DNA of 64,000 nucleotides from assembly GCF_001436735.1 (NCBI RefSeq), contig NZ_AYZE01000014.1:249409-313408 (forward strand). Reading direction: 5' to 3'. Source of the stretch: Liquorilactobacillus cacaonum DSM 21116. GTDB lineage: Bacteria; Bacillota; Bacilli; Lactobacillales; Lactobacillaceae. Below the pieces are notes generated by a model. It was not told the origin of the DNA. It ran no database searches and was given only the letters and a program-made list of their open reading frames with translations. The position numbers and the translations under genes are program-made. Shown here piece by piece: positions 33,750-44,056 of this stretch (position 1 is its first letter; the number at the start of each line of letters is the position of its first letter).

Positions 33750-34358
33750 TTAAAGTTTGTTGTAGTATTCAACGATAAGAGCTTCATCAACTTCAGCTTC
33801 AAGTTCTTCACGTTCTGGTAAACGAACAAGTGAACCTTCGAGCTTGTTTTCATCGAATGTTACAAATTGTGGACGACCTACAATTGCCTCAAGAGCATCC
33901 TTAACGATTTGTAGATTCTTTGACTTTTCACGTAATGAAATAACATCACCTACAGAAACTTCATATGAAGGAATATCAACGCGCTTGCCATTAACTGTAA
34001 TGTGACCATGATTAACCAACTGACGTGATTGACGACGAGTTGTAGCTAATCCTAAACGGTAAACAACATTATCTAAACGTTGTTCTAGAAGAATCATGAA
34101 GTTGTCACCATGACGACCTTGACGAATCTTACCAGCACGTTTGAAAAGGTTTGAGAATTGGCGTTCTGAAAGGCCATAAATCATACGAAGCTTTTGCTTT
34201 TCACGTAATTGTAAACCATATTCAGATAACTTACGACGATTATTTTGACCATGTTGTCCTGGAGCATATGGACGACGAGCTAATTCTTTACCTGTACCAG
34301 TCAATGAAATTCCTAAACGACGTGATACTTTCCAACTTGGACCTGTATAACGAGACAT
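33750..34358 (-). CDS. rpsD: 30S ribosomal protein S4
   Basis: 202 residues from the ATG at 34358 with an AGGAGG-type site; the open frame continues upstream only because the structured leader happens to lack stops. Start [18 protein letters not shown], zinc-free type (no cysteines near the N-terminus). The S4 RNA-binding domain is at about 93-155 ([20 protein letters not shown], then [17 protein letters not shown]). It binds 16S rRNA early in assembly and in Firmicutes represses its own mRNA. Monocistronic with promoter, leader and terminator all visible. Confidence 0.98.
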   Translation of the reverse strand: MSRYTGPSWKVSRRLGISLTGTGKELARRPYAPGQHGQNNRRKLSEYGLQLREKQKLRMIYGLSERQFSNLFKRAGKIRQGRHGDNFMILLEQRLDNVVYRLGLATTRRQSRQLVNHGHITVNGKRVDIPSYEVSVGDVISLREKSKNLQIVKDALEAIVGRPQFVTFDENKLEGSLVRLPEREELEAEVDEALIVEYYNKL

Positions 34359-34527
34359 AAATAAGTTCCTCCAATAAAATTGTTTTGGAGTAAAATAAGC
34401 TTGCTTGCTTAGTATTCGTGCAGTTAATTTTGCAATGTTCACTCTTGCAGCCGAAGAGGTACTAACTGAACCAAAAAGGCAATTAACTGTTGACGAGCTT
34501 ACCGCAAGCTGCTGCATATTTTACACA
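34359..34527 (-). promoter_or_regulatory. Structured rpsD leader, probable S4 autoregulatory RNA
   Basis: About 170 bases between the promoter and rpsD. Minus-strand CAGTTAATT (34489-34481) pairs perfectly with AATTAACTG (34429-34421), enclosing further pairing; GCAGC near the 5' end can pair with GCTGC at about 34451-34447, and AGCTTGCGGTAAGCT forms a small hairpin. Position and structure fit the S4-binding leaders known in Firmicutes. I could not compare it with a covariance model. Confidence 0.6.
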
Positions 34528-34533
34528 TCAAAC

Positions 34534-34562
34534 AGTGTATCGAATTAATTACTAATAGTCAA
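34534..34562 (-). promoter_or_regulatory. rpsD promoter
   Basis: Minus strand TTGACT (34562-34557) and TACACT (34539-34534), 17-base spacer. Confidence 0.85.
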
Positions 34563-34563
34563 G

Positions 34564-35016
34564 TTAATTACAATGATTAAGTAATGTTTTTACTAAAGAA
34601 TTTAGTGTGGAACAATCATCTTTAGTGAAGCGATTTACAATTGTTGAATCAATATCCAGTACACCAATTTTTTCCCCATTTTTTATCAATGGGATAACAA
34701 TTTCAGAACGACTTGCAGCGTCACAAGCGATGTGTCCAGGGAATTCTGCAACATTTTTTACAATCAAAGGTTGCCCACTTTCAAATGATGTGCCACAAAC
34801 TCCTTTCCCCAGTGCAATGTGCATACAAGCAACTTTTCCTTGAAAAGGTCCAAGAATTAATTCGTTGTTAGTTGAATCATAAAGATAGAAACCAGCCCAG
34901 TTGATCTCCTTGAAGCTTTCAAAGATTAGGGCAGAAGCATTTGCTAAGTTTGCAATATAATTAGTTTCATTTTGCAATAATGCATCTAATTGTGATACTA
35001 AAAGTTTATTTTCCAT
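34564..35016 (-). CDS. msrC: Free methionine-(R)-sulfoxide reductase (GAF domain)
   Basis: 150 residues, a single GAF domain. Reduces free Met-R-sulfoxide. The family's cysteines are present in KVACMHIALGKGVCGTSF and GHIACDAASRSEIVIPL, with the NWAGFYLYD segment before them and GVLDIDS after. It protects against oxidative damage together with the OsmC protein found elsewhere in the window. AGGAG ribosome binding site. Its stop lies within 50 bases of the rpsD promoter, so some read-through into rpsD is possible. Confidence 0.93.
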   Translation of the reverse strand: MENKLLVSQLDALLQNETNYIANLANASALIFESFKEINWAGFYLYDSTNNELILGPFQGKVACMHIALGKGVCGTSFESGQPLIVKNVAEFPGHIACDAASRSEIVIPLIKNGEKIGVLDIDSTIVNRFTKDDCSTLNSLVKTLLNHCN

Positions 35017-35201
35017 TATAAAACTCCTGTTAGGTGTACTAATCTAGTGTATGTCAATATATACTATGATATAATTAAATAGATTTTAGATTGAAAAACT
35101 ATATTTAGCAACCCTATTTTAAATTTTGGGGTATAGTTATTCATAATATGGGCTTGTTAATTAGAAAACAAAATGTTTTTTTACATAGGAGTGTGGGTTT
35201 A

Positions 35202-36917
35202 ATGACGTTAATATTAAGTGCAATAGTAATTGTTGCAGTGGTAACTTATTTTTCTTTTTTTTATATACAGCGGAAAAACAATTCAGAGATTGAAGAAAAA
35301 AAAGAACAAATAAATAATTTTGTTAATTCTACTATACATGAAGAGTTTAATAGTACTGAAAAAATAAAATTAGCTGGTGATTCACTTGCACAATTTGAAG
35401 AAACTAAGCAAAACTATTTATACATGGTAAATCATAAGTTACCACAATTATCGGAACATTTAACAGAATTAAGTGATGCTAACACACATTATCGTTTCTT
35501 TGAAGTAAGGCGAGAACTTAAATTGATTGAAATGAAACTTCAAAATGCTACTAAGGTTGAAAAAGATACAAAGAATACCTTAGAGTTACTTAAAAAAGAT
35601 AACTTAGAGCACCAAAAGAAAACTAAGGAATTGGAACAAAAATATCAAAAAATTCGTAAAACTTTACTTGCAAAAAATTTCTCATTTGGGCCGAGTATAG
35701 ATAAACTCGAAGAGAATTTATCTGAGATTGAAAAAACCTTTGATAACTATAGCGAGATGGCAAAGGTTGGAGATTATGTGAAATCGGCTGAAATATTAAA
35801 AACATTGAAAAAAGAGACCGTTCTGTTAGAAACGGCAATTAAAGTTGTTCCACCATTATATCGAAATGTTAAAAATATTTTTCCTGAACAAGTGACAGAA
35901 ATTAAAGACGGATATGAGAAGTTAGTTATGGATAATTTTGGGTTTAAAACCAATTTTGAGAAAAAGATAACAGATATTCAAACTTTAATTGCATCAGATA
36001 TTGTGGATTTGAGTGAATTAAATTTTGATGAAGCAAAAACAACAGATGAGAAGATAGATCAAAAAATTAATGAAGCGTACGATGAGCTTGAATTGGAGAT
36101 TAAGTCCAAAAAAAGTGTTCAAAGTAGATTGGTTAAATTTGAAAAATTTATTAAACATGCACGGAAAAATCAAAAAGAACTATTGGCCGAATTAAACCGC
36201 CTAAATCAAAATTATACGTTCAATCACAATGAAATGGAAAGTGCACAAGAAATTAATGAGAGCCTAGAAATAATTGAAAAGGAATTTGTAGAATATAAAG
36301 AAAAAAGTGAAAACAGATTGCCAATCGTTTATTCTGATATCGATATTAAACAGCAACAACAGGTTAAAGAACTTGGTACTATTGAAGAAAAACAAGCTAA
36401 AATTGCAGATGGAATACAAGGCTTATGGGAAGATGAGCAAAAAGCACATAAAGCTGTAAAGCTCTTTGATCTTGATATTCATACATTAAAAAGAAATCTT
36501 GAAAAGTTAAATTTACCGGGACTGTCTAAAGAATATTTGGATTATTTTTATGCGGTTAATTCTGAAATTGATGATTTGGCAGATAAATTAGCGCAAACAA
36601 AGATTGATATGGATGAAATAACAAAGCTTTTAATTGATACACAATCTGATTTGGATGTGCTTAGTGAAAAAACAAATGATATACTTGATAGTGCATCATT
36701 GACGGAGCGTTTGTTACAATATGCTAATCGTTATCGTTTACGTTATCCAGAAATAGCAGATGCAGCAACAGAGGCAGACAGTCTTTTCAATCGCGAATAT
36801 AATTATTCAGCTAGTCTTGAAAAAATCGCGACAGCAGTAGATAATGTAGAAGCTGGCGCATATAAAAAAATTGAAGACGACTACTACGCAAGTAAAATAC
36901 AAACTCCTGTTAAATAA
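35202..36917 (+). CDS. ezrA: Septation ring formation regulator EzrA
   Basis: About 571 residues from the ATG at 35202, where a TAGGAG site lies 10 bases upstream; an ATG at 35148 is in frame without a good site. One N-terminal membrane segment (about 2-22) is followed by long coiled-coil, spectrin-like repeats on the cytoplasmic side, rich in Glu and Lys. Recognisable pieces are YRFFEVRRELKLIEMKL and, near the end, LTERLLQYANRYRLRYPEI. EzrA bundles with and restrains FtsZ at the division ring. Divergent from msrC; ends at a terminator. Confidence 0.93.
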   Translation: MTLILSAIVIVAVVTYFSFFYIQRKNNSEIEEKKEQINNFVNSTIHEEFNSTEKIKLAGDSLAQFEETKQNYLYMVNHKLPQLSEHLTELSDANTHYRFFEVRRELKLIEMKLQNATKVEKDTKNTLELLKKDNLEHQKKTKELEQKYQKIRKTLLAKNFSFGPSIDKLEENLSEIEKTFDNYSEMAKVGDYVKSAEILKTLKKETVLLETAIKVVPPLYRNVKNIFPEQVTEIKDGYEKLVMDNFGFKTNFEKKITDIQTLIASDIVDLSELNFDEAKTTDEKIDQKINEAYDELELEIKSKKSVQSRLVKFEKFIKHARKNQKELLAELNRLNQNYTFNHNEMESAQEINESLEIIEKEFVEYKEKSENRLPIVYSDIDIKQQQQVKELGTIEEKQAKIADGIQGLWEDEQKAHKAVKLFDLDIHTLKRNLEKLNLPGLSKEYLDYFYAVNSEIDDLADKLAQTKIDMDEITKLLIDTQSDLDVLSEKTNDILDSASLTERLLQYANRYRLRYPEIADAATEADSLFNREYNYSASLEKIATAVDNVEAGAYKKIEDDYYASKIQTPVK

Positions 36918-36998
36918 CTAAGTTAAGTCATAGTAGTTTTGAGGCTGCAAAGAATATTGAACTTGAGAAATAACCTAGAAGATACAAGTTGTGTATAA

Positions 36999-37040
36999 TA
37001 AAAAAGGACAGGTCGACTCCACCATGACCGGGTCCTTTTT
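36999..37040 (+). terminator. Rho-independent terminator downstream of ezrA
   Basis: AAAAAGGAC.GGTC pairs with GACC..GTCCTTTTT, 85 bases after the ezrA stop. Confidence 0.8.
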
Positions 37041-37193
37041 AATACTTTTAGGTACTTGCAATAGAGCTTGAGTTTTTTTAGTCGTCAAAAAAATTTTAAA
37101 ATTCAACTTTGTTTTTAGCGACGTATATTATAAAATGGTTTGCGAGTTTAGTTTTTGACTGTAAAAAATAATTTGGATATAAGAAGGGTAAAT

Positions 37194-38342
37194 ATGATAT
37201 ATTTTGATAATAGTGCAACTACAAAAATAGCGCCTGAATCATTAGAAACCTATTCTAAGGTTAGCAGTCAGATTTGGGGTAACCCGTCTTCTTTACATGA
37301 GTTGGGTGAAAAGGCATTTGGACTTCTTGAACAATCACGCTTGCAAATTGCAAATTTGATGGGCGTGGAACAAGATGAAATTTATTTTACTAGTGGCGGT
37401 ACAGAAGGGGATAATTGGGTAGTTAAGGGAACAGCTATTGAAAAACACATATATGGCAAACATCTAATCACTTCAAGTGTTGAACATCCAGCAATTTTAA
37501 ATTCAATGGCACAACTTGAAAAGTTAGGATTTGAAGTAACTTATCTACCAGTCAATGAGAATGGTCAGGTGTCTGTTAGCAGTCTAAAAGAAGCAATCAG
37601 ACCTGACACAATTTTAGTTTCAATAATGGCTGTGAATAATGAAATTGGAGCGATTCAACCAATTGATGAGATTGCAGATGTTTTAAAGGAGTATCCTAAA
37701 ATTCATTTTCATATTGATGCTGTACAAGGAATTGGCAAAGGAATTCAACAGAGTATAATGAATGATCGTGTGGACTTTGTAACATTTTCAGGTCATAAAT
37801 TTCATGCTCCACGTGGGATTGGTTTCATGTATAAAAGACGCGGACGTAAGTTAGCCCCTCTAATGAGTGGCGGTGGTCAGGAGAAAAATTTACGAAGTGG
37901 GACAGAAAATCTTCCTGCAGTAGCGGCAATGGCAAGATCTTTGAGAATTTTGTTGAACAATGAAGATGAGAAAGTAAAAAAACAGTTAGAAATAAAGAAG
38001 TTTATTTTTGATTTTGTTACTCAGTTTCCCAAAGTTACAATGTTTTCAAAAATGACTGCTAGTTTTGCACCACATATCTTATGCTTTACTATTGATGGAG
38101 TTCGGGGTGAAACAATCGTACATGCATTTGAGGAACAAGACATATTTCTTTCGACAACTAGTGCATGTTCTTCAAAAAAACACGTTGTATCAGGGACGCT
38201 AAATGCAATGAATATTCCAGAAAAAATTGCCACTTCAGCGATTCGTGTAAGCCTAGATGAACACAATAGCCTTGAAGAAGCACGAAAATTTGTAACAGTT
38301 TTTGAAAGATTGTATCATCAGTTTGAAAAAATAAATTCGTAG
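37194..38342 (+). CDS. NifS/IscS-like cysteine desulfurase (ThiI partner)
   Basis: 382 residues from the ATG at 37194 (AGAAGGG site); the frame open to 37155 lacks one. Group I desulfurase: YFDNSATTKIAP at the start, PLP lysine in FSGHKFHAPRGIGF, and the mobile-loop cysteine in STTSACSSKK. It provides persulfide sulfur. thiI starts 18 bases downstream, as in other Firmicutes where a dedicated desulfurase supplies ThiI for 4-thiouridine in tRNA, so that is the probable job here rather than Fe-S assembly, which SufS covers. Confidence 0.93.
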   Translation: MIYFDNSATTKIAPESLETYSKVSSQIWGNPSSLHELGEKAFGLLEQSRLQIANLMGVEQDEIYFTSGGTEGDNWVVKGTAIEKHIYGKHLITSSVEHPAILNSMAQLEKLGFEVTYLPVNENGQVSVSSLKEAIRPDTILVSIMAVNNEIGAIQPIDEIADVLKEYPKIHFHIDAVQGIGKGIQQSIMNDRVDFVTFSGHKFHAPRGIGFMYKRRGRKLAPLMSGGGQEKNLRSGTENLPAVAAMARSLRILLNNEDEKVKKQLEIKKFIFDFVTQFPKVTMFSKMTASFAPHILCFTIDGVRGETIVHAFEEQDIFLSTTSACSSKKHVVSGTLNAMNIPEKIATSAIRVSLDEHNSLEEARKFVTVFERLYHQFEKINS

Positions 38343-38360
38343 ATTGAAAGGAAATAAAAC

Positions 38361-39578
38361 GTGCAATATACTGAAATAATGGTTCGCTATGGCGAATTAT
38401 CTACTAAAGGTAAAAATCGAAAAAGTTTTATTGATAGATTAGGTTTTAATGTTAGAGAGAGTTTACATTCTTTCTCGAAATTAGTGATTAAAGCAAATAG
38501 AGATAGAATGCATATCCAATTAAATGGTGAAGATAGCACAAGCGTTATGAAGAGATTAGAACAAGTCTTTGGAATTCAAAATTTTTCACCTTCTATTAAA
38601 GTTGCTCGAGATGTTGACTCTGTCAAACAAAGGGCAGTTGAATTGCTGAGGGAGCAATTTTTTGAAGGAATGACTTTTAAAATTAACACGAGACGTTCTG
38701 ATCATGATTTTAAATTAGATACTAATGAAATGAATGACCTACTTGGGGGATATATTCTCGATAACATTCCAAACATCAAAGTAAAAATGAAGAATCCGGA
38801 TGTTATTTTACGTGTTGAGATTCGTAGTAATGGAATTTTTCTTTCAAGTAAAACAATCGAAGGTGCTGGAGGATTGCCAGTTGGAACTGCAGGTAAAGGA
38901 ATGCTAATGTTGTCAGGCGGAATTGATTCACCTGTTGCAGGGTACTTAGCAATGAAGCGTGGAGTTGCAATCGAAATGGTACATTTTTATAGTCCTCCAT
39001 ATACAAGTGAGCAAGCCTTAAATAAAGCTAAAGAATTAACTGCCAAACTTGCACCTTTTGTTGGCAATATCAAATTTATTCAAGTTCCCTTTACTGAGAT
39101 TCAAGAAACTGTAAAACATGATGTACCATCAGGTTATTTGATGACTGTACAGAGACGTTTCATGTTGAGATTGGCAACATTGATTGCGAAAAAACGTGAA
39201 GGATTAGCGATTTTTAATGGAGAGGCCCTCGGACAAGTAGCTTCCCAAACGCTTGAAAGTATGGTGGCGATAAATGATGTGACAACACTTCCTGTATTAC
39301 GACCTGTTGTGTCAATGGATAAAAATGAAATTATTGAGATTGCGCAAAAAATTGATACGTTTAACTTGTCGATTATGCCGTTTGAAGATTGTTGCACAAT
39401 TTTTGCGCCGCCAGCTCCAAAAACCAAGCCACGTCTAGACAAGGCACGGTTATATGAGGCACGACTAGATATCGAAGGATTAATTAAAAGGGCGCTAGAT
39501 GGAATTACTATTACGGAAATTAAAAGTGATGACAGATTTTTAACAGAAACAAGTGATAGTTTTGCAGAATTTTTATGA
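38361..39578 (+). CDS. thiI: tRNA 4-thiouridine synthase ThiI
   Basis: 405 residues, GTG start 7 bases after an AAAGGAA site. Order of domains: N-terminal ferredoxin-like and THUMP region (about 1-165, [15 protein letters not shown]), then the PP-loop adenylation domain with [17 protein letters not shown], then [17 protein letters not shown]. The C-terminal rhodanese domain of proteobacterial ThiI is absent, as usual in Gram-positives, so sulfur comes directly from the desulfurase encoded upstream. A T-box transcript for valS starts 7 bases after the stop codon. Confidence 0.95.
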   Translation: MQYTEIMVRYGELSTKGKNRKSFIDRLGFNVRESLHSFSKLVIKANRDRMHIQLNGEDSTSVMKRLEQVFGIQNFSPSIKVARDVDSVKQRAVELLREQFFEGMTFKINTRRSDHDFKLDTNEMNDLLGGYILDNIPNIKVKMKNPDVILRVEIRSNGIFLSSKTIEGAGGLPVGTAGKGMLMLSGGIDSPVAGYLAMKRGVAIEMVHFYSPPYTSEQALNKAKELTAKLAPFVGNIKFIQVPFTEIQETVKHDVPSGYLMTVQRRFMLRLATLIAKKREGLAIFNGEALGQVASQTLESMVAINDVTTLPVLRPVVSMDKNEIIEIAQKIDTFNLSIMPFEDCCTIFAPPAPKTKPRLDKARLYEARLDIEGLIKRALDGITITEIKSDDRFLTETSDSFAEFL

Positions 39579-39584
39579 TTGCGC

Positions 39585-39613
39585 TTGACGAGTTGATGTA
39601 ACCAAGCTATGAT
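39585..39613 (+). promoter_or_regulatory. Promoter of the T-box/valS transcript
   Basis: TTGACG (39585-39590) and TATGAT (39608-39613) with a 17-base spacer, starting 6 bases after the thiI stop codon. Confidence 0.8.
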
Positions 39614-39619
39614 ATACTC

Positions 39620-39865
39620 CATAAGCGAATACAAGAGGATTTTGAAAACACAGTTGCACAGAAACTAGGTTTTTAGCTGAGAGACCTTCAACTTATTTCA
39701 GGATTGTAGCTTGTAAGCTGTTGGACTGAAGTGAATTTTATTGTTCATGCGTAAGTTTGACCGGACTGATGGTTCGTTAATATAGAATTAAGAGGGGTTA
39801 AATGCCCAACTTAGGTGGTACCACGGTGAAAATCGTCCTATATTATTTATTAGGACGGTTTTTTT
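39620..39865 (+). ncRNA. T-box riboswitch upstream of valS
   Basis: The T-box core GGTGGTACCACGG is at 39814-39826, followed by a terminator (CGTCCTA...TAGGACG then T7) at 39833-39865. The upstream 190 bases form the Stem I to Stem III region, including a GAGAGACC segment. The valS gene implies a valine specifier. I could not place the codon with confidence: GTA and GTT triplets at about 39743-39753 are candidates. Confidence 0.9.
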
Positions 39866-39895
39866 GTTACAAAAATAAAAAAAGGAGTTGGGATA

Positions 39896-42553
39896 ATGAC
39901 AAAAGAAATAACAATGTCAACAAAATATGAACCACAACAAGTTGAAAAAGGGCGCTACGAAAAGTGGCTTAAACAGGGAGTATTCAAGCCAAATGGTGAT
40001 AAAAAAGCAAAACCATATTCTGTTGTAATTCCACCACCTAATGTTACTGGAAAATTACATTTAGGACATGCATGGGATACTACTTTGCAAGATATGCTTA
40101 TACGTCAAAAAAGAATGCAAGGTTTTGACACTTTGTGGCTACCTGGAATGGATCATGCAGGTATTGCGACGCAAGCCAAGGTTGAAGCACGTCTAGCAGA
40201 ACAAGATATCTCTCGTTACGATTTAGGCCGTGAGAAGTTTATCGAAACTGTTTGGGAATGGAAAGATGAATACGCAGATATTATTCACAAACAATGGAAG
40301 AAATTAGGACTTTCTTTGGACTATGATCGTGAACGATTTACATTAGATGAGGGTCTTTCAAAAGCTGTGCGTAAAGTTTTTGTGAATCTTTATAATAAAG
40401 GCCTGATTTATCGTGGTGAATACATCATCAACTGGGACCCTAAAGCTAGGACAGCATTATCTGATATTGAAGTTATTCATAAGGATATAAAAGGTGCATT
40501 TTATCACGTTAAATATCCTTTTTCAGATGGGACTACATTTGCCGGAAAAGATTACATCGAAATAGCAACTACAAGGCCCGAAACAATGATGGGAGATGTT
40601 GCGGTTGCAGTTCATCCGGATGATGAGCGTTACAAGGAAATTGTTGGGAAAACACTTACATTACCATTGCAAGGTCGTCAAATTAAGATTATCGCTGATG
40701 AATATGTGGATCCTGAATTTGGAACAGGGATGGTTAAGATTACACCGGCACATGACCCTAATGATTTTGCTGTTGGCAATCGTCATAATTTGGAAAGAAT
40801 TAATACCATGAATGATGATGCATCGATGAATGCGAATGCTGGTAAGTATGAAGGAATGGATCGCTTTGAAGCACGTAAAGCAATTGTGGCTGATCTTGAT
40901 GCCGCTGGCTACTTATTGCGCGTTGAACCAATCACTCATAGTGTTGGTCATTCCGAACGTACTGGTGTCCAGGTTGAAGCACGCTTATCGACACAGTGGT
41001 TTGTTAAGATGAGGCCACTAGCAAAAGTTGCCTTGGAAAATCAGGATTCAGAACAAAGAGTAAATTTTGTACCAAGTCGTTTTGAGAATACATTTACACA
41101 GTGGATGGAAAATGTTCATGACTGGGTAATTTCACGACAATTATGGTGGGGACATCAAATACCTGCTTGGTACCATAAAAATACTGGAGAAATCTATGTT
41201 GGTGAAGAAGCACCAAAAGATCTCGAAAACTGGGTTCAAGATGAAGATGTATTGGATACTTGGTTTTCAAGTGCATTGTGGCCGTTTTCTACAATGGGTT
41301 GGCCAGATGAGAATGCAGCTGACTATAAACGCTACTTCCCAACGGATACCCTAGTTACAGGATACGATATTATTTTTTTCTGGGTTTCAAGAATGATTTT
41401 CCAAAGTCTTGAATTTACAAAAAAGCGTCCATTTAAGCACGTTCTTATTCATGGCTTGATACGTGATGAAAATGGTGTAAAAATGAGTAAATCTTTGGGA
41501 AATGGAATTGACCCAATGGATGTAATTGATAAGTACGGTTCAGATGCATTACGCTGGTTCCTATCCAATGGCTCTGCTCCTGGTCAAGATGTACGTTTCA
41601 GTTATACAAAGATGGATGCTGCTTGGAATTTCATTAATAAAATTTGGAATGCTAGCCGGTTCGTTATTATGAATCTTGATGATGAAACGACAGCACAATT
41701 ACCTGCAAAGAAACAATGGAAGTTATCAGATAAATGGATTATTAGTCGTTTAAATGAAACAATTGGTGATGTTACACGTTTGTTTGATAGCTTCGAGTTT
41801 GGTGAAGCTGGCAGAGCACTTTATAATTTCATTTGGAATGACTTTTGTGATTGGTATATAGAGATGTCAAAAGAAGATTTGAATGGAACAGATGAACAGT
41901 CAAAGAAAGACACACAAAATATTTTGTGTTATGTTCTTGATCAGACTCTGAGATTATTACATCCAATCATGCCATTTGTTACTGAAAAAATTTGGTTGGA
42001 AATGCCGCACGATGGCGAATCATTGGTGACTGCAAAGTATCCTGAATATAATGCTGCTGATGTAGATGAAATTGCGCAAGGAGAAATGGAGAATTTGATT
42101 GAGTTAATCAAAGCTGTTCGTAATAGCCGTGCTGAAGTTAATGCGCCAATGTCAAGTGCAATTGAAATCTTAATTAAAACATCTAATGAAAAGACTAAAA
42201 GTATTTTTGAAGCTAATGTTGATTATATTGAACGTTTCTGTCATCCTAAGAAACTCGAAATTAGTGCAGATGTGATTGCACCTGATTTGGCAATGACATC
42301 TATTATCACGGGTGCCGAAGTCTACTTGCCTCTTGCAGATTTAATCAACATTGATGAAGAAATTATAAGGCTTCAAAAGGAAGTAAAAAAATTAGAAGGC
42401 GAAGTTATTCGTGGAGAAAAGAAATTGGGTAATGAACGTTTCGTTGCCAATGCTCCTATGGAAGTTGTTGCTCAAGAAAAAGAGAAACTTAGGGGTTACC
42501 AAATAAAATTAGAGGCAACAAAGGAAAGAATCATAGCACTGAAAAGGAACTAA
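39896..42553 (+). CDS. valS: Valyl-tRNA synthetase
   Basis: 885 residues, usual length for Firmicutes. Class I synthetase: HIGH-type motif in [21 protein letters not shown] in [11 protein letters not shown], editing-domain segment [18 protein letters not shown], and a C-terminal coiled coil ([20 protein letters not shown]) that contacts tRNA-Val. Expression should be controlled by the T-box directly upstream, which reads uncharged tRNA. In most relatives folC follows directly; here 3 kb with two polysaccharide genes intervenes. Confidence 0.98.
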   Translation: MTKEITMSTKYEPQQVEKGRYEKWLKQGVFKPNGDKKAKPYSVVIPPPNVTGKLHLGHAWDTTLQDMLIRQKRMQGFDTLWLPGMDHAGIATQAKVEARLAEQDISRYDLGREKFIETVWEWKDEYADIIHKQWKKLGLSLDYDRERFTLDEGLSKAVRKVFVNLYNKGLIYRGEYIINWDPKARTALSDIEVIHKDIKGAFYHVKYPFSDGTTFAGKDYIEIATTRPETMMGDVAVAVHPDDERYKEIVGKTLTLPLQGRQIKIIADEYVDPEFGTGMVKITPAHDPNDFAVGNRHNLERINTMNDDASMNANAGKYEGMDRFEARKAIVADLDAAGYLLRVEPITHSVGHSERTGVQVEARLSTQWFVKMRPLAKVALENQDSEQRVNFVPSRFENTFTQWMENVHDWVISRQLWWGHQIPAWYHKNTGEIYVGEEAPKDLENWVQDEDVLDTWFSSALWPFSTMGWPDENAADYKRYFPTDTLVTGYDIIFFWVSRMIFQSLEFTKKRPFKHVLIHGLIRDENGVKMSKSLGNGIDPMDVIDKYGSDALRWFLSNGSAPGQDVRFSYTKMDAAWNFINKIWNASRFVIMNLDDETTAQLPAKKQWKLSDKWIISRLNETIGDVTRLFDSFEFGEAGRALYNFIWNDFCDWYIEMSKEDLNGTDEQSKKDTQNILCYVLDQTLRLLHPIMPFVTEKIWLEMPHDGESLVTAKYPEYNAADVDEIAQGEMENLIELIKAVRNSRAEVNAPMSSAIEILIKTSNEKTKSIFEANVDYIERFCHPKKLEISADVIAPDLAMTSIITGAEVYLPLADLINIDEEIIRLQKEVKKLEGEVIRGEKKLGNERFVANAPMEVVAQEKEKLRGYQIKLEATKERIIALKRN

Positions 42554-42631
42554 CTTGGCCAATAAGCAAAGTAGAATATAAGTTAATGAATTTTAGGATA
42601 TTTTTGAAGTAGGTTTAAACAATCGAAGTTT

Positions 42632-42681
42632 AGTTCTGGTATTAATTGGTGAAAGTCAGTTAATATCAGAACTTTTTATTT
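42632..42681 (+). terminator. Rho-independent terminator of valS
   Basis: AGTTCTGGTATTAA pairs with TTAATATCAGAACT, followed by T5ATTTT. Confidence 0.85.
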
Positions 42682-43077
42682 TACACTGAAAGTGAAGCTA
42701 AGATCGACTGTAGTCTTTGAAACTTTGAGTCCGTATTTTAAAGAAATTAGGTTAATAGTCAAATATTGCCTTAATTTTTTGTTATGAGTTAGTTCTTACA
42801 TGAAATGTGTGGAGTACTAGTGAAGATGGTATGGACGATACAATTATATATAGACAAAAAAATTATTATGAATAAGAGTGGTTTATAAGACAAACGCTAA
42901 AATTACCCATAGCAAAGTTTTGGAGTACCTTAAATTTAGAGAATAGGCTAATAGTGTATTAATTCATAAATTGTTAATTGTTAATTCATAAAATATTCAA
43001 AAATATTCTTTAGAATTTTGGGAAATAGCTATTGTACTTTTTAAAAGTGCTTTTGATACAAAGGAGACTTTCATATT
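42682..43077. other. Gene-free AT-rich stretch before the polysaccharide genes
   Basis: About 400 bases with no open frame of note. TTAATTCATAAA occurs twice, about 20 bases apart, near 42958 and 42980. A good AAAGGAG ribosome binding site for the next gene closes the stretch. No transposon end or tRNA was seen. Confidence 0.5.
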
Positions 43078-44031
43078 ATGAGTTTAAAGAAGGCACTGCA
43101 TTGTAGTATTAGGCGAACTCAATTATTTATTAATTTACCGTATGAAAAAAAAACGGGACAAGCGTTGAAAAAAAGTGAACTAAGGGCAATCATAAATGGA
43201 GCTGCATTGTTAGCTAAATTATGGCTTAAAAAGAATGATTATTCTGAAGTGAAATATCAACTTTCAATGACAATGATTGTAAAAAATGAAGCAGAATATA
43301 TTAAAGAATGGCTTATGTATTATAACTCATTAGGTGTGGAACATTTCTATATTTATGATAATGACAGTCAAGATAACCTAAAAAGGGTAATAGAACCGTT
43401 CAAAGAAAAGGTTACTTATGTAAATTTTAGCGGTACTGGAAGACAAATGGATGCATATAATGATGCGCTAAACAGATATGGTAGATACTCCAGATACATG
43501 GGTTTTTTGGATGCCGATGAATTTATTTTTCTGAAAGATGGCCGAACAACATTTATTAATTTACTGAATAATTATTTTGCAGATTCACATGTTGGAGGAT
43601 TCGTAATTAATTGGCAAATATTTGGTTCCTCTTTTTTGAAAAAGAAACCACAAGGACTTTTAACTAATAATTTTTTATATAGGGCAAAAAAAGATTTTCG
43701 GAAAAATGTTCATGTGAAATCAATTGTAGATCCTAGAAAGACAGTGGGTTTTTTAAATGATCCACATGGAGCTTACTATTTACCAAGTTATCATGCAGTG
43801 AATGAAAAAAGGCAAGAAATAGATGGCCCATTCTCAGAAAGTGTGAGTACTAATAAAGTCCAAATTAATCATTACTTTACCAAATCCGAAGAGGAATTTA
43901 GGCAAAAAAAAGCACGAGGGCGTGCAACTAAGAATTCACAAAGAACGATGCAAGATTTTATTGAGCATGATAAAAATGAGGTTTTTGATGACTCACTGAA
44001 AATTTACAATCAAAAAAATAATCTTAAGTAA
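43078..44031 (+). CDS. Glycosyltransferase family 92-like protein
   Basis: 317 residues. The core runs from about 62: LSMTMIVKNEAEYIKEWLMYY, GVEHFYIYDNDSQDN, and the metal-binding GFLDADEFIFL (DxD type), then GGFVINWQIFGSSF and, near 260, INHYFTKSEEEF. This order matches GT92/DUF23 glycosyltransferases, GT-A fold. The sugar and acceptor are unknown. The next gene, ugd, would supply UDP-glucuronate, so a uronic-acid-containing surface polysaccharide is plausible. The region is very AT-rich, as often in acquired polysaccharide genes. Confidence 0.85.
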   Translation: MSLKKALHCSIRRTQLFINLPYEKKTGQALKKSELRAIINGAALLAKLWLKKNDYSEVKYQLSMTMIVKNEAEYIKEWLMYYNSLGVEHFYIYDNDSQDNLKRVIEPFKEKVTYVNFSGTGRQMDAYNDALNRYGRYSRYMGFLDADEFIFLKDGRTTFINLLNNYFADSHVGGFVINWQIFGSSFLKKKPQGLLTNNFLYRAKKDFRKNVHVKSIVDPRKTVGFLNDPHGAYYLPSYHAVNEKRQEIDGPFSESVSTNKVQINHYFTKSEEEFRQKKARGRATKNSQRTMQDFIEHDKNEVFDDSLKIYNQKNNLK

Positions 44032-44056
44032 TCTTTAGGAAAGAGGATTTGACGAT

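Noticed and set aside
33641-33853. 70-codon minus-strand frame downstream of rpsD
   Set aside because: It is a shadow of the rpsD end plus the terminator in another frame.
34359-34517. N-terminal extension of rpsD by 53 codons
   Set aside because: S4 proteins start with MSRYTGP-type sequence at 34358, where the ribosome binding site is; the extension is the structured leader, and promoter position makes most of it 5' untranslated.
42950-43000. Transposon or phage attachment repeat
   Set aside because: The 12-base TTAATTCATAAA repeat is short, AT-rich and only about 20 bases apart, with no integrase or transposase nearby.
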